DNA of 64,000 bases from Anaerolineales bacterium (GCA_014379595.1 JACMLM010000040.1:1-64000); one strand, 5' to 3'. Positions 7,776-16,567 are shown, counted from the stretch's first letter. Notes: generated by a model not told the origin, from the sequence alone. A program made the numbers and translations.

Positions 7776-9257
7776 TTGTCTATCAAACCTGTTCGTACTC
7801 GTTTTGCACCCTCTCCCACCGGGCGTATGCACATCGGTAATGCCCGTTCGGCTCTTTATCCTTTCCTGCTTGCGCGTCATTTGGGCGGTACATTCATCCT
7901 GCGAATTGAAGACACAGACCAGAAGCGGTTTGAGCTTGGGGCAGAACAGGAATTGATCGACGGATTGCATTGGCTCGGCCTAAATTACGATGAAGGTCCT
8001 GACATCGGCGGGCCGCATGAACCATATCGACAGACCGAGCGACGCGCAATTTATCACGAACATGCCTGGAAATTGGTTGAACTGGATAAGGCCTTTCCAT
8101 GTTTCTGCACGTCCGAACGTCTCGGAACTGTACGCCAGGAGCAATTGAAGAACAAGCAGAATCCACGTTACGACGGCCTGTGTCGTACACTTGATTCCGA
8201 TGAAGCACGTCGGCGCGTCAACGATGGAGAGAAATACGTGATCCGTTTCAAAATGCCAAAGGAAGGCTCAATCACAACTGCCGACATCTTACGTGGCTCC
8301 ATCACAACGGAAAATTCCGCCCTCGACGATACCGTCCTCTTAAAATCCGATGGCTTGCCTACTTATCATCTCGGCGCAATGGTGGATGATCACGAGATGC
8401 AAATCACACACGTTATTCGTGGCTCTGAGTGGCTTCCATCCATGCCATTGCATATCCACGTTATCCGCGCCTTTGGCTGGGATGAACCGGTCTTTGCCCA
8501 TCTTTCCGTTTTCCTCAAACCCAACGGCAAAGGCAAAATGAGCAAACGTGACCGCGCGGACGATATGAAAGATGGCCATTCTATTTTTCTTGGGGATATG
8601 AAAGAGCTTGGATACATCCCTGAAGGTGTGCTTAACTGGATCGCTTTAATGGGATGGGGTGTTGCGGAAGATGACGTGATGACCATGAATCAAATGATAG
8701 AACGTTTTTCAATAGACTCATTGACTCCATCCCCCGCTGCGATCAACTTTCAAAAGCTAGATCATTTCAACGCGACACACATTCGCCTCCTCACGACCGA
8801 TGATCTGGCAGCACGTATCAAGCCTTATTTCACCCGCGAGGGACTCAATGTAGATGAGGAAGTCTTGCTAAAAGTTGTGCCATTATTACGCGAGAGACTT
8901 GTAACTTTGGACGATTGTCTCTCATTTGGTAGTTTCTTCTTTAAAGATAATGTAACTCCTGCTCCTGAAGATTTGATCGCAAAGGGACTGGATGCAGTTC
9001 AATCAGCACAGGTCGCCCAAAGGGCATACGAAATCCTTTCTGCGCAACCAACTATCAGTCATGAAAGATGCGAGCCGCCGCTGAGAGCTTATGTCGAAGA
9101 GAGTGGACTCAATGTCAATCAGGTCTTTGGTATTTTGCGGGTCGCAGTAACAGGGCAAAAAGTCAGCCCACCTTTGTTTGAGAGTATGGAAATTATCGGC
9201 CGCGAGAAATGTTTGCTGCGTATCAAAAATGCAATTGAAGTTTTAAAGAAGATGTGA
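7776..9257 (+). CDS. gltX: glutamate-tRNA ligase
   Basis: Class I aminoacyl-tRNA synthetase charging tRNA-Glu. The class I motifs are FAPSPTGRMHIGNARSALY (HIGN at 19-22), RIEDTDQKR, and KMSKRD after LKPNGKG. A C-terminal anticodon-binding domain completes about 493 residues, a typical length. I place the start at the TTG at 7776, because AGGAG (7763-7767) sits eight bases upstream; a TTG at 7758 would add six residues but lacks a ribosome-binding site. It follows rodA by 21 bases. A KMSKR motif rather than an alternative keeps this consistent with a standard bacterial GluRS. Confidence 0.95.
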   Translation: MSIKPVRTRFAPSPTGRMHIGNARSALYPFLLARHLGGTFILRIEDTDQKRFELGAEQELIDGLHWLGLNYDEGPDIGGPHEPYRQTERRAIYHEHAWKLVELDKAFPCFCTSERLGTVRQEQLKNKQNPRYDGLCRTLDSDEARRRVNDGEKYVIRFKMPKEGSITTADILRGSITTENSALDDTVLLKSDGLPTYHLGAMVDDHEMQITHVIRGSEWLPSMPLHIHVIRAFGWDEPVFAHLSVFLKPNGKGKMSKRDRADDMKDGHSIFLGDMKELGYIPEGVLNWIALMGWGVAEDDVMTMNQMIERFSIDSLTPSPAAINFQKLDHFNATHIRLLTTDDLAARIKPYFTREGLNVDEEVLLKVVPLLRERLVTLDDCLSFGSFFFKDNVTPAPEDLIAKGLDAVQSAQVAQRAYEILSAQPTISHERCEPPLRAYVEESGLNVNQVFGILRVAVTGQKVSPPLFESMEIIGREKCLLRIKNAIEVLKKM

Positions 9258-9265
9258 GCACTGAA

Positions 9266-9274
9266 TGATATAAT
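9266..9274 (+). promoter_or_regulatory. extended -10 promoter
   Basis: TGATATAAT is a perfect extended -10 element (TG, one base, TATAAT) nine bases after the gltX stop. No -35 match is needed for this class, and none is obvious. It precedes the 27-codon gene at 9373 by about 100 bases; the leader contains a small ATCAAC/GTTGAT hairpin near 9339-9353 just before the ribosome-binding site. Confidence 0.55.
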
Positions 9275-9372
9275 TTGTGATGGTTGGTGTCTTTGCTTAG
9301 GTATGCTTGAGCGAGGACTTAAAAATATTTCATCCAAAATCAACAGAGTTGATCTTTGGAAAGGAGTTAAAA

Positions 9373-9456
9373 ATGGCTAACAAAGAACAAGGAAAAGGCA
9401 AGGATAAAGATAAAAAGAAGAAGAAAAAGCAGGAGAAACCAAAGCCAAAGAAATAG
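9373..9456 (+). CDS. 27-residue lysine-rich small protein
   Basis: An ATG with a near-perfect Shine-Dalgarno (AAAGGAG, six bases upstream) opens 27 codons ending at TAG. The product starts MANKEQGKGK and continues almost entirely in Lys, Glu, Asp and Pro, with 17 lysines and no hydrophobic stretch. It has its own extended -10 promoter and is followed by a hairpin at 9501-9529, so it looks like a complete transcription unit. Such a polycation could bind RNA, DNA or the ribosome, but no function is known to me. The run of AAA/AAG codons also makes a chance ORF possible; promoter, ribosome-binding site and hairpin argue against that. Confidence 0.6.
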   Translation: MANKEQGKGKDKDKKKKKKQEKPKPKK

Positions 9457-9500
9457 TAGATTAATCCTGCCGTTTGAAAAGCAAATAAGAATTATTGTTT

Positions 9501-9529
9501 TCATCCCCTGAATTTATTTCAGGGGATGA
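9501..9529. terminator. perfect 12-bp hairpin after the small Lys-rich gene
   Basis: TCATCCCCTGAA and TTCAGGGGATGA are exact inverted repeats around a five-base loop. The T tract on the + side is weak (ATTCTTAAG), so it may act as a terminator or an mRNA-end stabiliser. The right arm recurs near 18895 upstream of glnS (ATTTCAGGGGATGA), so this may be part of a dispersed element. Confidence 0.55.
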
Positions 9530-9586
9530 TTCTTAAGTGTCAATATGCGATTGTGAATTATGGGGAAACTTGCTTTGTCTATAAAT

Positions 9587-10216
9587 TTACTCTGTATCGT
9601 TATCTAACTCAACATGTTCGTGGATCTGACCAAGCAAGGTGCGAATCTCTTCACGCTCGTTGACGGCCAAAAGCAGAGAATCTGTAAATGATTGTTTTTC
9701 TTGTTCAGGCACAGTTTCCAACAGACGCTCAATACGCGCGATTTGTGAAATTTTTTGATTTAGCTTTATTTTCAATCGTTTTTGATATCCTTCAAAAAAA
9801 TCAACTTCTTTGAGCGGTTCTGTTGGAGTATGTGCACCTTTTTCCAAAAGTTCTGAAATTGTGAGCATAAAATTTTCGAGATCGATCGGCTTTTCAATAA
9901 AACGAGTTGCGCCAATGGTGATCGCAAACGCTTTATCTTCAGGAGCAACATAGGTGGCTGAAAGAAAAACTACTGGAATGTTTCTAGTTTCAGGGTTAAT
10001 GCGTAATCTATGAACAAGACTGAAACCATCCATCTTCGGCATCAGGATATCGGTGATAACAATTAGCGGATGTTCTTTTTGAATTGCTTCCAACGCTTCC
10101 TGTCCATTGCGTGCAGTGACCACGCGATAGCCCTTGAATTTCAAAGTCGCGTCCATCAAATTCAAAATATCTGGAATATCTTCTGCAACGAGCAAATAAC
10201 CCTGTTGAGTATTCAT
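9587..10216 (-). CDS. response regulator receiver protein
   Basis: An N-terminal CheY-like receiver domain (residues about 7-125) has the phospho-acceptor Asp56 in ITDILMPKMDGF, acidic residues AED near the N-terminus and the conserved Lys in FIEKPIDLENF. The remaining 80 residues are charged and helical, with no DNA-binding motif, so the output is probably protein-protein interaction. It is the second gene after the cyclase at 10310 on the same strand (93-base gap), which suggests a shared role. Which kinase phosphorylates it is unknown. Confidence 0.85.
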   Translation of the reverse strand: MNTQQGYLLVAEDIPDILNLMDATLKFKGYRVVTARNGQEALEAIQKEHPLIVITDILMPKMDGFSLVHRLRINPETRNIPVVFLSATYVAPEDKAFAITIGATRFIEKPIDLENFMLTISELLEKGAHTPTEPLKEVDFFEGYQKRLKIKLNQKISQIARIERLLETVPEQEKQSFTDSLLLAVNEREEIRTLLGQIHEHVELDNDTE

Positions 10217-10309
10217 GAGGATATTTTAGCCTTTTCTTGATGTTTTCACCATTGCAATTTGGTTTCCATCGCAGTGATAACTTTGTGAGTTAAATTTTCA
10301 CCTATAAAA

Positions 10310-10930
10310 TTATTCGTCACGATAGTCAACTGCAAAAGCTGGGATTGTGATTCCTGATATTGAAACTGTAATTTCACGAGATTTAATTCCCGCATCCGCA
10401 GGAATCATTTGCATCGCCTCTTTCGTTACGAGAATTTTGCCTGCCGCGGCAATATCCTCTCCCATTTTGGATGCACGGTTGACAGGGTCGCCGAAGCATT
10501 CGTCATTGCCGACGATCAGCAATTTTCCATAATCAATTCCACAGGCGATATGAATATCAAGTTCGTCTGAGCTTAATATATTTGACGCCGCAAAAGCATG
10601 CTGCATCGAAATAGCTGCGCTCACTGCTGAAAGCGGATCTGGGAAAACTGCAAAACAATTATCCGCTTCATATTTGATCATATTCCCACCATAAGATTTG
10701 ATAATAGGCTCGGTTGTCATCTGCATACGCCTCACCATCGAAAGATAGTGGACGATCCCATACTTGCGCGTAAGCAATGAGAAGCCAGACATATCTAACA
10801 CAAAGACCACCAGTTCTGCGCCGTATTCGTTCCATAATTCAGCTTCCACTATTTTGCGGCCCGCATTATTGGTCTCTTGCGAGTACCGTAGCAGGGAACT
10901 CTGAAATTGCTTGGCTTGTTTTTTATTCAT
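10310..10930 (-). CDS. class III adenylate/guanylate cyclase catalytic domain protein
   Basis: The 206-residue soluble protein is essentially one class III nucleotidyl cyclase domain. Metal-binding aspartates are visible at Asp46 (LDMSGF) and Asp90 (IKYEADNCFAVF), and the transition-state region is DPVNRASKMGED. The usual KxxGD reads KYEAD, an Ala replacing the Gly before the second Asp, which is unusual but keeps the metal ligand. There is no membrane or sensor domain. It lies upstream of a receiver protein on the same strand. Substrate (ATP or GTP) cannot be assigned from sequence. Confidence 0.82.
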   Translation of the reverse strand: MNKKQAKQFQSSLLRYSQETNNAGRKIVEAELWNEYGAELVVFVLDMSGFSLLTRKYGIVHYLSMVRRMQMTTEPIIKSYGGNMIKYEADNCFAVFPDPLSAVSAAISMQHAFAASNILSSDELDIHIACGIDYGKLLIVGNDECFGDPVNRASKMGEDIAAAGKILVTKEAMQMIPADAGIKSREITVSISGITIPAFAVDYRDE

Positions 10931-11031
10931 GGAATCCTCTTATTCAATAAATAAGAAATTGTGAAATTAGTCTGTTGATTAAAGGATACTCCAAAACCCC
11001 CTAAATAAGTATATGAAATAAATATCATTAT

Positions 11032-11070
11032 TAATTGTAGGGGCATAGCGGCGCCATGCCCCTACAATTA
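11032..11070. repeat. 15-bp perfect inverted repeat overlapping the rtcB stop
   Basis: TAATTGTAGGGGCAT (11032-11046) and its exact complement (11056-11070) flank a nine-base GC-rich loop. The right arm contains the rtcB stop codon (TAA, complement of 11068-11070). The GTAGGGGC palindrome style resembles dispersed REP/MITE-like elements seen in many bacterial genomes. It can also terminate or stabilise the rtcB transcript. A copy-number search of the genome would decide. Confidence 0.75.
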
Positions 11071-12489
11071 GATATCGCCAGGCTCATCTGCCATTCTAAC
11101 GATGCGAGGGGTGAATTTGCCAAGCACATCCACAAGGTCAGTTTGTGCGGCGATCACATTTTCGATTGGCTTATAAGCCTGCGGCGATTCATCCATACCA
11201 CCGCCGAGCAGAGTAACATTATTCTTTTTGAGATATTCATCTCGCTCGGACCTGCTAATTGAATTCAAGGCGACAGTTCGGCTCATTCTCCGACCTGCAC
11301 CATGCGAGGCTGAAGAAAGAGAGTTGCTTACACCTTTACCACGCACGAGATAACCTGCATCTCCCATCGAACCTGGGATCACACCCAATACACATTCGCC
11401 AGCAGGAGTCGCTCCTTTGCGATGCACAATTACATTGCGTCCATCGGCAAGTTTTTCATTCCATGCAAAGTTGTGATGGTTCTCAACAACTGCGGTTTCT
11501 TTTAAACCAACTGCAGCAGCGACTCGTTTGTGAATGATGTAATGATTTGCAGAAGCAAACCTTCCAGCGAGTTCCATAGAAAGCCAGTATTCCAGACCAT
11601 CTTCTGAATCAAGTGGCAACCATGCAAGATGCTTGACACTCTTATCAAGATCAGGGTGTTTCTCCATGGCGAGTTTGCTGAAACGATCCGCGATCTTCGC
11701 GCCAACTCCACGTGATCCGCTGTGTGAAAGCAAGGCAAGATATTGACCAGGCTGCAAGCCAAACATGGGTTCATGTAGTTCAAACGAACCCCACTCAACA
11801 AAGTGATTGCCTGTTCCGCTCGTGCCGAGTTGATTCATGGCAGTATCTTTCAATGTCTTAAGCTGGCGAGTTGCATACCAGGCCTCATCGTCTAATACAG
11901 CATGTTGTGCCTTTTTGCTGCCAGTCCATTTTGAGCCCATGCCAAAGGCAGTTTGCTGCATCAATGCATCTTCGAACATACCTTTCTTTTGTCCAAGCAA
12001 AATGGGTGAGACTTCATAAAGCGAAAGTCTCATGCGGCAGGCGATATCCACGCCAACAGCATAAGGGATGACAACATTATCAGTTGCCAGCACACCGCCG
12101 ATAGGAAGCCCATAGCCAACATGGGCATCAGGCATCAATGCACCAGCGGCGGTAATTGGCAGCCGCATGGCATTGTTCATTTGTGCAACTGCGCCATCGT
12201 CAATTTGTTCGCGGCCCCAAATAGGAAAGGGGATTGGACTCTCAAGCAATGTATCTACTGAAGGTTCATCTTTTTGTGTGAGGCGGATGCACTCGCGTGC
12301 GAGGTCCGCCATTAATGGGTCAGCGAGATAATTGCCTGGATTATTCCGAACAGCATCCAGTTGACTAAGAACCGCTTCGCGATCTAACCCCTGGCTTGCC
12401 AACTGAGTCGAAATGTTTTTTGCAATCCCGATAATTTTTCCGTCGGGCCAGTTATTTAATTTCAGGATGTTTCCTGTGATAATGTCCAT
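11068..12489 (-). CDS. rtcB: RNA-splicing ligase RtcB family protein
   Basis: RtcB ligases join 2',3'-cyclic-phosphate or 3'-phosphate RNA ends to 5'-OH ends using GTP and Mn2+. The 473-residue protein keeps the family's metal and nucleotide motifs: MPDAHVGYGLPIGGV (Asp121), VGVDIACRM (Cys151), GTSGTGNHFVEWG, LSHSGSRGVG, and the guanylylated His in SASHGAGRRMSR (His396). DIACRM replaces the more usual DIGCGM. No archease gene or RtcR regulator is adjacent, so it appears as a single-gene unit, possibly for RNA repair. Its stop codon lies inside a 15-bp palindrome. Confidence 0.92.
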   Translation of the reverse strand: MDIITGNILKLNNWPDGKIIGIAKNISTQLASQGLDREAVLSQLDAVRNNPGNYLADPLMADLARECIRLTQKDEPSVDTLLESPIPFPIWGREQIDDGAVAQMNNAMRLPITAAGALMPDAHVGYGLPIGGVLATDNVVIPYAVGVDIACRMRLSLYEVSPILLGQKKGMFEDALMQQTAFGMGSKWTGSKKAQHAVLDDEAWYATRQLKTLKDTAMNQLGTSGTGNHFVEWGSFELHEPMFGLQPGQYLALLSHSGSRGVGAKIADRFSKLAMEKHPDLDKSVKHLAWLPLDSEDGLEYWLSMELAGRFASANHYIIHKRVAAAVGLKETAVVENHHNFAWNEKLADGRNVIVHRKGATPAGECVLGVIPGSMGDAGYLVRGKGVSNSLSSASHGAGRRMSRTVALNSISRSERDEYLKKNNVTLLGGGMDESPQAYKPIENVIAAQTDLVDVLGKFTPRIVRMADEPGDI

Positions 12490-12507
12490 TTTACTTCCTT
12501 TGATTGT

Positions 12508-12634
12508 CCGTCATTGCGAGGATGTTATTTGCTCTTTCCGACGAAGCAATCTCCAACACTATCACGGAGATTGCTCACCGCACTGGCGTACGGCGCAAGT
12601 GTCGGGCAAAAGAACATTTCCCTCGCAATGACGG
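12508..12634. repeat. MITE-like dispersed repeat with 14-bp terminal inverted repeats
   Basis: CCGTCATTGCGAGG (12508-12521) and its exact complement (12621-12634) bound a 127-bp element containing inner inverted segments (GCAATCTCC / GGAGATTGC near 12545-12577). The CGTCATTGCGAG / GAAGCAATCTCC family is a known type of dispersed palindromic repeat in diverse bacteria. The right end directly abuts the stop codon of the ABC gene at 12635. It encodes nothing. Confidence 0.8.
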
Positions 12635-14443
12635 TTAACTTTCTTCCAACTTCCATAACTCTCGCATCTCTTGACTTGTTTCAAGCAATTGATCGAGTTT
12701 GCCTTCTGCTTCAACTTTGCCGTCTTTTAGCACGATGATGTGATCTGCGCGCCTCAACAACGGACGGCGATGAGATACAACCAAGCAAGTCAGCTCTTTG
12801 CCTGATTCAAAGATTCGTTCCCAGAGTTGCTTTTCGGTTTCAACATCCAATGCACTGGAGAGATCGTCGAAGACGAGTAACTCAGGTTCGCGAATGAACA
12901 TGCGCGCCGCGGCTGTACGTTGTGCCTGCCCGCCAGAGAGTTTGACTCCGCGTGCACCAACCATGGTTTCGAGATTGTCGTCCAGTTGTTCAAGGTCACG
13001 ATCCATCACAGCGAGCCGAGTCGATTTATATATGTCCTCATCATTTTTGTTCATGCCGAGCAAGATATTATTTCGCAAGGTATTGCTGAATAAACGCGGA
13101 ACTTGTGCTGTGTAGGAACATCGTGGCGTGATCAGAAAATCACCAGGTGACGTTAATTTATTTTCGTTCCAATGTATCGCGCCCGATTCTATAGGCAACA
13201 AACCAAGCAAGGCACGCAGTACTGTTGTTTTGCCAGAACCAATGCGACCTGTGATGACTGTCAGCGAGCCGCGTTTGAGTTTGAAGGAAATGTCTTCGAT
13301 GCCGTTGACTGAGTCAGGGTAGTGAAATGTCAGTTGTTCAGCGACCAATTCATTCAGTCGGTCTGAAGCGGTTTTTGATTCATACTTAACTTCAGGCAAT
13401 GGACTCATTAAATCCACTTTGCTGTGTTCAACTAGAGCAGTCAATGGTGCATTTTCCATGAGCCGGTACATACGCTTAACGGAAACATCCAGTTGTTTAT
13501 ACCGTGCCCATAACATGCCACCGAAAGTTGTGAGGTCTCCCATTGAATTAAGGAGATAGACAAATAGCGAAAAGTCGCCGAGGGTGAAATTGCCTGTACG
13601 CATGGATTGACCGACGAGAACGAGAATCACGCCCGTGCCCAATGTGGATGTGTTGCGATAAATGGAACCAAGCACATCATCAAATAATTTTTCGCGGACA
13701 GTTAATATGCGGCGTTCATCATTAATTTTATGAAAGTGATTGATGATATTTTTTTCAGCATTTGCAACTTTAACTGCCTGCACTGCGCCAAAAAATTCAC
13801 CGATAAAACCTGCCACGTTTCCTGCTGCTTGACGTGATGCACGACGATAATGTTCGATGCGCCCTGTTGCAATGTTTGCTACGATGCCAACGATAATAAG
13901 CGGAATCAATGACATCACTGTGACCGATGGACTGATTTGAGCCATCAAGATAATTGAGTACGCGACGATGATCAGCCCAACCAAAATATCGTTGACTAGA
14001 ATGACAAAAAGCGGAATTTGATCCACGTCTGTTTTGAAGCGGCTAACGGCTTCACCAGGTGAGTCGGGTAATTGTGATGCACCTGGGCGTTTCAAAATGT
14101 AGGTTAATAAATTTTTTCGCAGCAAAGTGTTCATATCTGAAAAGATGGGAACATCGGCATAATAAAATCCGTAGGTTGCAAGCAATCGCCCAACCCACGA
14201 TGCAAGCAGGAAGGCAACGATTGCCCAGACGCCAAAGGTGAGTGTTGCTTCGCCTGTGATCATGTCGAAGAAGGCTTTGAGAATTAAGGCAGGTGCCACT
14301 TGCCCGCAAAAGCGAACCAAGCCCACGCTGAAAAAATCAACGATATCGAGCCATGGGCGAAAGCGAATCATTTCCCAGATGACTTTCCATGCGGGGAGTG
14401 ATGGGATGTTTAGTTCTTCTTGATTGATGGTTGTTTCAGTCAT
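12635..14443 (-). CDS. ABC exporter subunit, degenerate-site half (permease-ATPase)
   Basis: Half-transporter with an N-terminal six-helix membrane domain (about 40-320) and a C-terminal nucleotide-binding domain. Numbering from the longer ATG at 14461, Walker A is GRIGSGKT (405-412), the signature is LSGGQ (508-512), and Walker B ends LLVFDD, so Asp533 occupies the position of the catalytic Glu. That Asp marks the degenerate ATP site of an asymmetric heterodimer whose partner is the gene upstream at 14615. I prefer the ATG at 14443, which has AGGA eight bases upstream; the one at 14461 lacks a site. Likely a multidrug or lipid/peptide exporter; substrate unknown. Confidence 0.88.
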   Translation of the reverse strand: MTETTINQEELNIPSLPAWKVIWEMIRFRPWLDIVDFFSVGLVRFCGQVAPALILKAFFDMITGEATLTFGVWAIVAFLLASWVGRLLATYGFYYADVPIFSDMNTLLRKNLLTYILKRPGASQLPDSPGEAVSRFKTDVDQIPLFVILVNDILVGLIIVAYSIILMAQISPSVTVMSLIPLIIVGIVANIATGRIEHYRRASRQAAGNVAGFIGEFFGAVQAVKVANAEKNIINHFHKINDERRILTVREKLFDDVLGSIYRNTSTLGTGVILVLVGQSMRTGNFTLGDFSLFVYLLNSMGDLTTFGGMLWARYKQLDVSVKRMYRLMENAPLTALVEHSKVDLMSPLPEVKYESKTASDRLNELVAEQLTFHYPDSVNGIEDISFKLKRGSLTVITGRIGSGKTTVLRALLGLLPIESGAIHWNENKLTSPGDFLITPRCSYTAQVPRLFSNTLRNNILLGMNKNDEDIYKSTRLAVMDRDLEQLDDNLETMVGARGVKLSGGQAQRTAAARMFIREPELLVFDDLSSALDVETEKQLWERIFESGKELTCLVVSHRRPLLRRADHIIVLKDGKVEAEGKLDQLLETSQEMRELWKLEES

Positions 14444-14472
14444 GTTATTTTCCTGTTTCATTCATACATTGA

Positions 14473-14607
14473 TGGTCGAGTAGGGCGAGTGTTTTTCTCG
14501 CCCGTATCGAGACCACATATCGCATGTTTACTTTTATTTTTTTGTTTCCCTTTAACTTGGTGGTTTCGATACGCCGCATAGACCAAGAGCGCGGCTACTC
14601 AACCACC
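14473..14607. repeat. composite palindromic repeat, copy 1 (two inverted units)
   Basis: Unit a (14473-14515) begins TGGTCGAGTAG and ends CGAGACCA with an internal GGGCGAG/CTCGCCC hairpin. Unit b (14559-14607) begins GGTGGTTTCGATACGCC and ends GGCTACTCAACCACC. Unit b is the inverted form of the same palindrome family, so the pair resembles a BIME (two REP units head to head). It fills the gap between the two ABC subunit genes. Two more composite copies lie at 46368-46518 and 46835-46965. Confidence 0.85.
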
Positions 14608-14614
14608 ATAATTC

Positions 14615-16360
14615 TTACGCAAGTACTTCTTCCAAGCCAGTTTGCAGAAGCTGATGAAATCTTGAATTTGAATCTTCGGCAAGTTCTTTGCGATTTCCAT
14701 ATTCAAGGACACTGCCTTTGTCCAAAATCAAAATATCTTCTGCACGTTGAATGGTATCGAGTTTGTGCGCAATGATGATAGCAGTTCTATTTTTTAGTAA
14801 TTTATCTATCGCATGTTCAAGTTTTTGTTCTGTGGCGGGGTCAAGACGAGATGAAGCTTCATCCAAAATTACCAAGCCTGGATTCTTCAAAAAGACTCGC
14901 GTGAATGCAAGTAATTGCGCTTCACCTGCGGAGAGTGATCTTGACCCTGTTTCGAGTTCAGTATCCAATCCGTTTGGTAAGCTTCGATACCAATCGCCGA
15001 GTTCAAGTTCTTCAAGCGTGTTGACAATTTTTTCATCAGAGATCGACCGATCAAAGAATGTTAAATTTTCCCGAATGCTGGCTCGAAACAATTGCACATC
15101 TTGTGTGACGATGGCGATGTTGCTGCGTAGTGAATCTAGTTGTATCTCGCATAAATTTGTGTCGTTGATCTTTATGCTTCCTTCGTTCACGTCATACAGA
15201 TGGAAGATCAATCGTCCGATGGTGGTTTTTCCGCTGCCCGTACGACCAAGCAATCCTAAAACAGAACCAGCTTTCAGATTAAGAGAGAGGCGATTAAGAA
15301 CTGCATCTGCTCCATTGTAAGAAAAAGTCACATCGTTGAATGTCAACTTAAGCGGATGCGATTCAATTAACTTGCCCGTTTCATTCTTAACTTCACGTTT
15401 GAGCGCTTTAAATTCGGTCAGTCTCTCCACACAAGCACCGATGGTTTGAAAACTTTCAATTTCATGAGTCATTGCCCAAAACGGTTCTTCAAGCAGGTTG
15501 ATGTAATGTACGAAAAGATAAACCGTGCCGATGGTGACGAGACCTGCGGTGAATAGCCAATATCCGCTGGTGATGGCAAGCAAGCCGCCAATAGTGAGCG
15601 CGAAACCCATTGCATTTTCGATGATCCATCTTTTGAAATGCGCGAGGCGATTGTGGGTGAGGACGATGCCTTGATGGCGAAACAATTCGCGGATGGTAAA
15701 ACCAACTGCGCCGCTGGAGCGAATATCTTCGGTGCCAGCGAGTTGTTCTTCGATGAAACCATAAAGATGAGCTTCGGCTTCACGTCTAGCTTTTTGATGC
15801 GGCACTGCAATATCTTTGACTCGACTCAAAATGGTGATCGTCAGGATCGAATAAATTGTGAAGGCCAAGCCTGCACGCCAATCTTCAATAAATAAAGCGA
15901 TGAGAATACCAATGAGAAGCAAGCCATTTGCAATCAGATTCAAAGCAAATTGCGAAAAGAAAGTTGCCAGTTCGGTGATGTCGCCATCAATGCGTTCGAT
16001 CAATTCACCAGGTGTGTGGTCATTGTGAAATTTCATATCCAGATGAAGTGCGTGGTCTGCGAGTTCGGCGCGTAGCGCGTTGGTAGCTGTCCATGCGACA
16101 TTTTCGCCGATATAGGTCACACCAATCGCAACCACTTGTTGAATCAAAGCAATGCTGATGAAAGCAATCGCCGTCCATGTGAGCGTTTGTAAGGCTTCGC
16201 CTGCCAATGCTGAGTCGATAAACTTTCGCATGATCTGCGGAGCGAAAATTCGCAAGCCGATACTGCCGAAGAGTAAAACGGCAAGCAAAGTGAATCGTCC
16301 CTTTTGCGGGCGGATGTGCTCAGCGAGGAGGTTATAGTAGGATTTGAATGAGAGGTTCAT
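14615..16360 (-). CDS. ABC exporter subunit, consensus-site half (permease-ATPase)
   Basis: The 581-residue half-transporter has about six membrane helices in residues 20-290 and an ATPase domain with Walker A GRTGSGKT (372-379) and Walker B LVILDE with the catalytic Glu501. Its signature reads LSAGE (476-480) instead of LSGGQ. In asymmetric heterodimers the non-canonical signature pairs with the Asp-type Walker B of the partner, which is exactly what the downstream gene supplies. The two therefore form one transporter with one active and one degenerate ATP site. The 5' leader contains a short ORF and a terminator-like hairpin. Confidence 0.9.
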   Translation of the reverse strand: MNLSFKSYYNLLAEHIRPQKGRFTLLAVLLFGSIGLRIFAPQIMRKFIDSALAGEALQTLTWTAIAFISIALIQQVVAIGVTYIGENVAWTATNALRAELADHALHLDMKFHNDHTPGELIERIDGDITELATFFSQFALNLIANGLLLIGILIALFIEDWRAGLAFTIYSILTITILSRVKDIAVPHQKARREAEAHLYGFIEEQLAGTEDIRSSGAVGFTIRELFRHQGIVLTHNRLAHFKRWIIENAMGFALTIGGLLAITSGYWLFTAGLVTIGTVYLFVHYINLLEEPFWAMTHEIESFQTIGACVERLTEFKALKREVKNETGKLIESHPLKLTFNDVTFSYNGADAVLNRLSLNLKAGSVLGLLGRTGSGKTTIGRLIFHLYDVNEGSIKINDTNLCEIQLDSLRSNIAIVTQDVQLFRASIRENLTFFDRSISDEKIVNTLEELELGDWYRSLPNGLDTELETGSRSLSAGEAQLLAFTRVFLKNPGLVILDEASSRLDPATEQKLEHAIDKLLKNRTAIIIAHKLDTIQRAEDILILDKGSVLEYGNRKELAEDSNSRFHQLLQTGLEEVLA

Positions 16361-16429
16361 GTCATAAGTTCCAAGTTATAGGTTTCAGGTGGACGATGAA
16401 AAATGGTCTGCGGTCTATCGTCAACAGTC

Positions 16430-16471
16430 AAATAAATAAAAAAGCCACGGTACAAAATGCACCGTGGCTTT
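16430..16471 (-). terminator. terminator-like hairpin in the ABC exporter leader (candidate attenuator)
   Basis: AAAGCCACGGT (16441-16451) and ACCGTGGCTTT (16461-16471) form an 11-bp perfect stem. On the - strand the stem is followed directly by TTTTTTATTTATTTG, a good termination tract. It lies between the promoter at 16610-16639 and the ABC start at 16360. A short CTTTG/CAAAG pairing upstream overlaps its 5' arm and could compete with it. Alternatively it simply ends transcripts of the lipoprotein gene upstream. Confidence 0.8.
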
Positions 16472-16489
16472 GAGCAAACAAAGGTAGAC

Positions 16490-16567
16490 CTAGGAATGGT
16501 CTATAGGCGCACTTCGAGAAGGATTGAAAATGTTTAGTTTACGTTCAATTTGTATTACTAAAAGCAT
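16490..16567 (-). CDS. candidate 25-residue leader peptide of the ABC exporter operon
   Basis: Downstream of the - strand promoter, GAAAGGAG (16585-16578) precedes an ATG at 16567 by ten bases. It opens 25 codons starting MLLVIQIERK and ending with a TAG at 16490. The stop falls 19 bases before the terminator hairpin, and the last codons overlap a TAGACC/GGTCTA stem. This arrangement is that of ribosome-mediated attenuators. The peptide is not one I recognise, and translation is untested. Confidence 0.45.
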   Translation of the reverse strand: MLLVIQIERKLNIFNPSRSAPIDHS

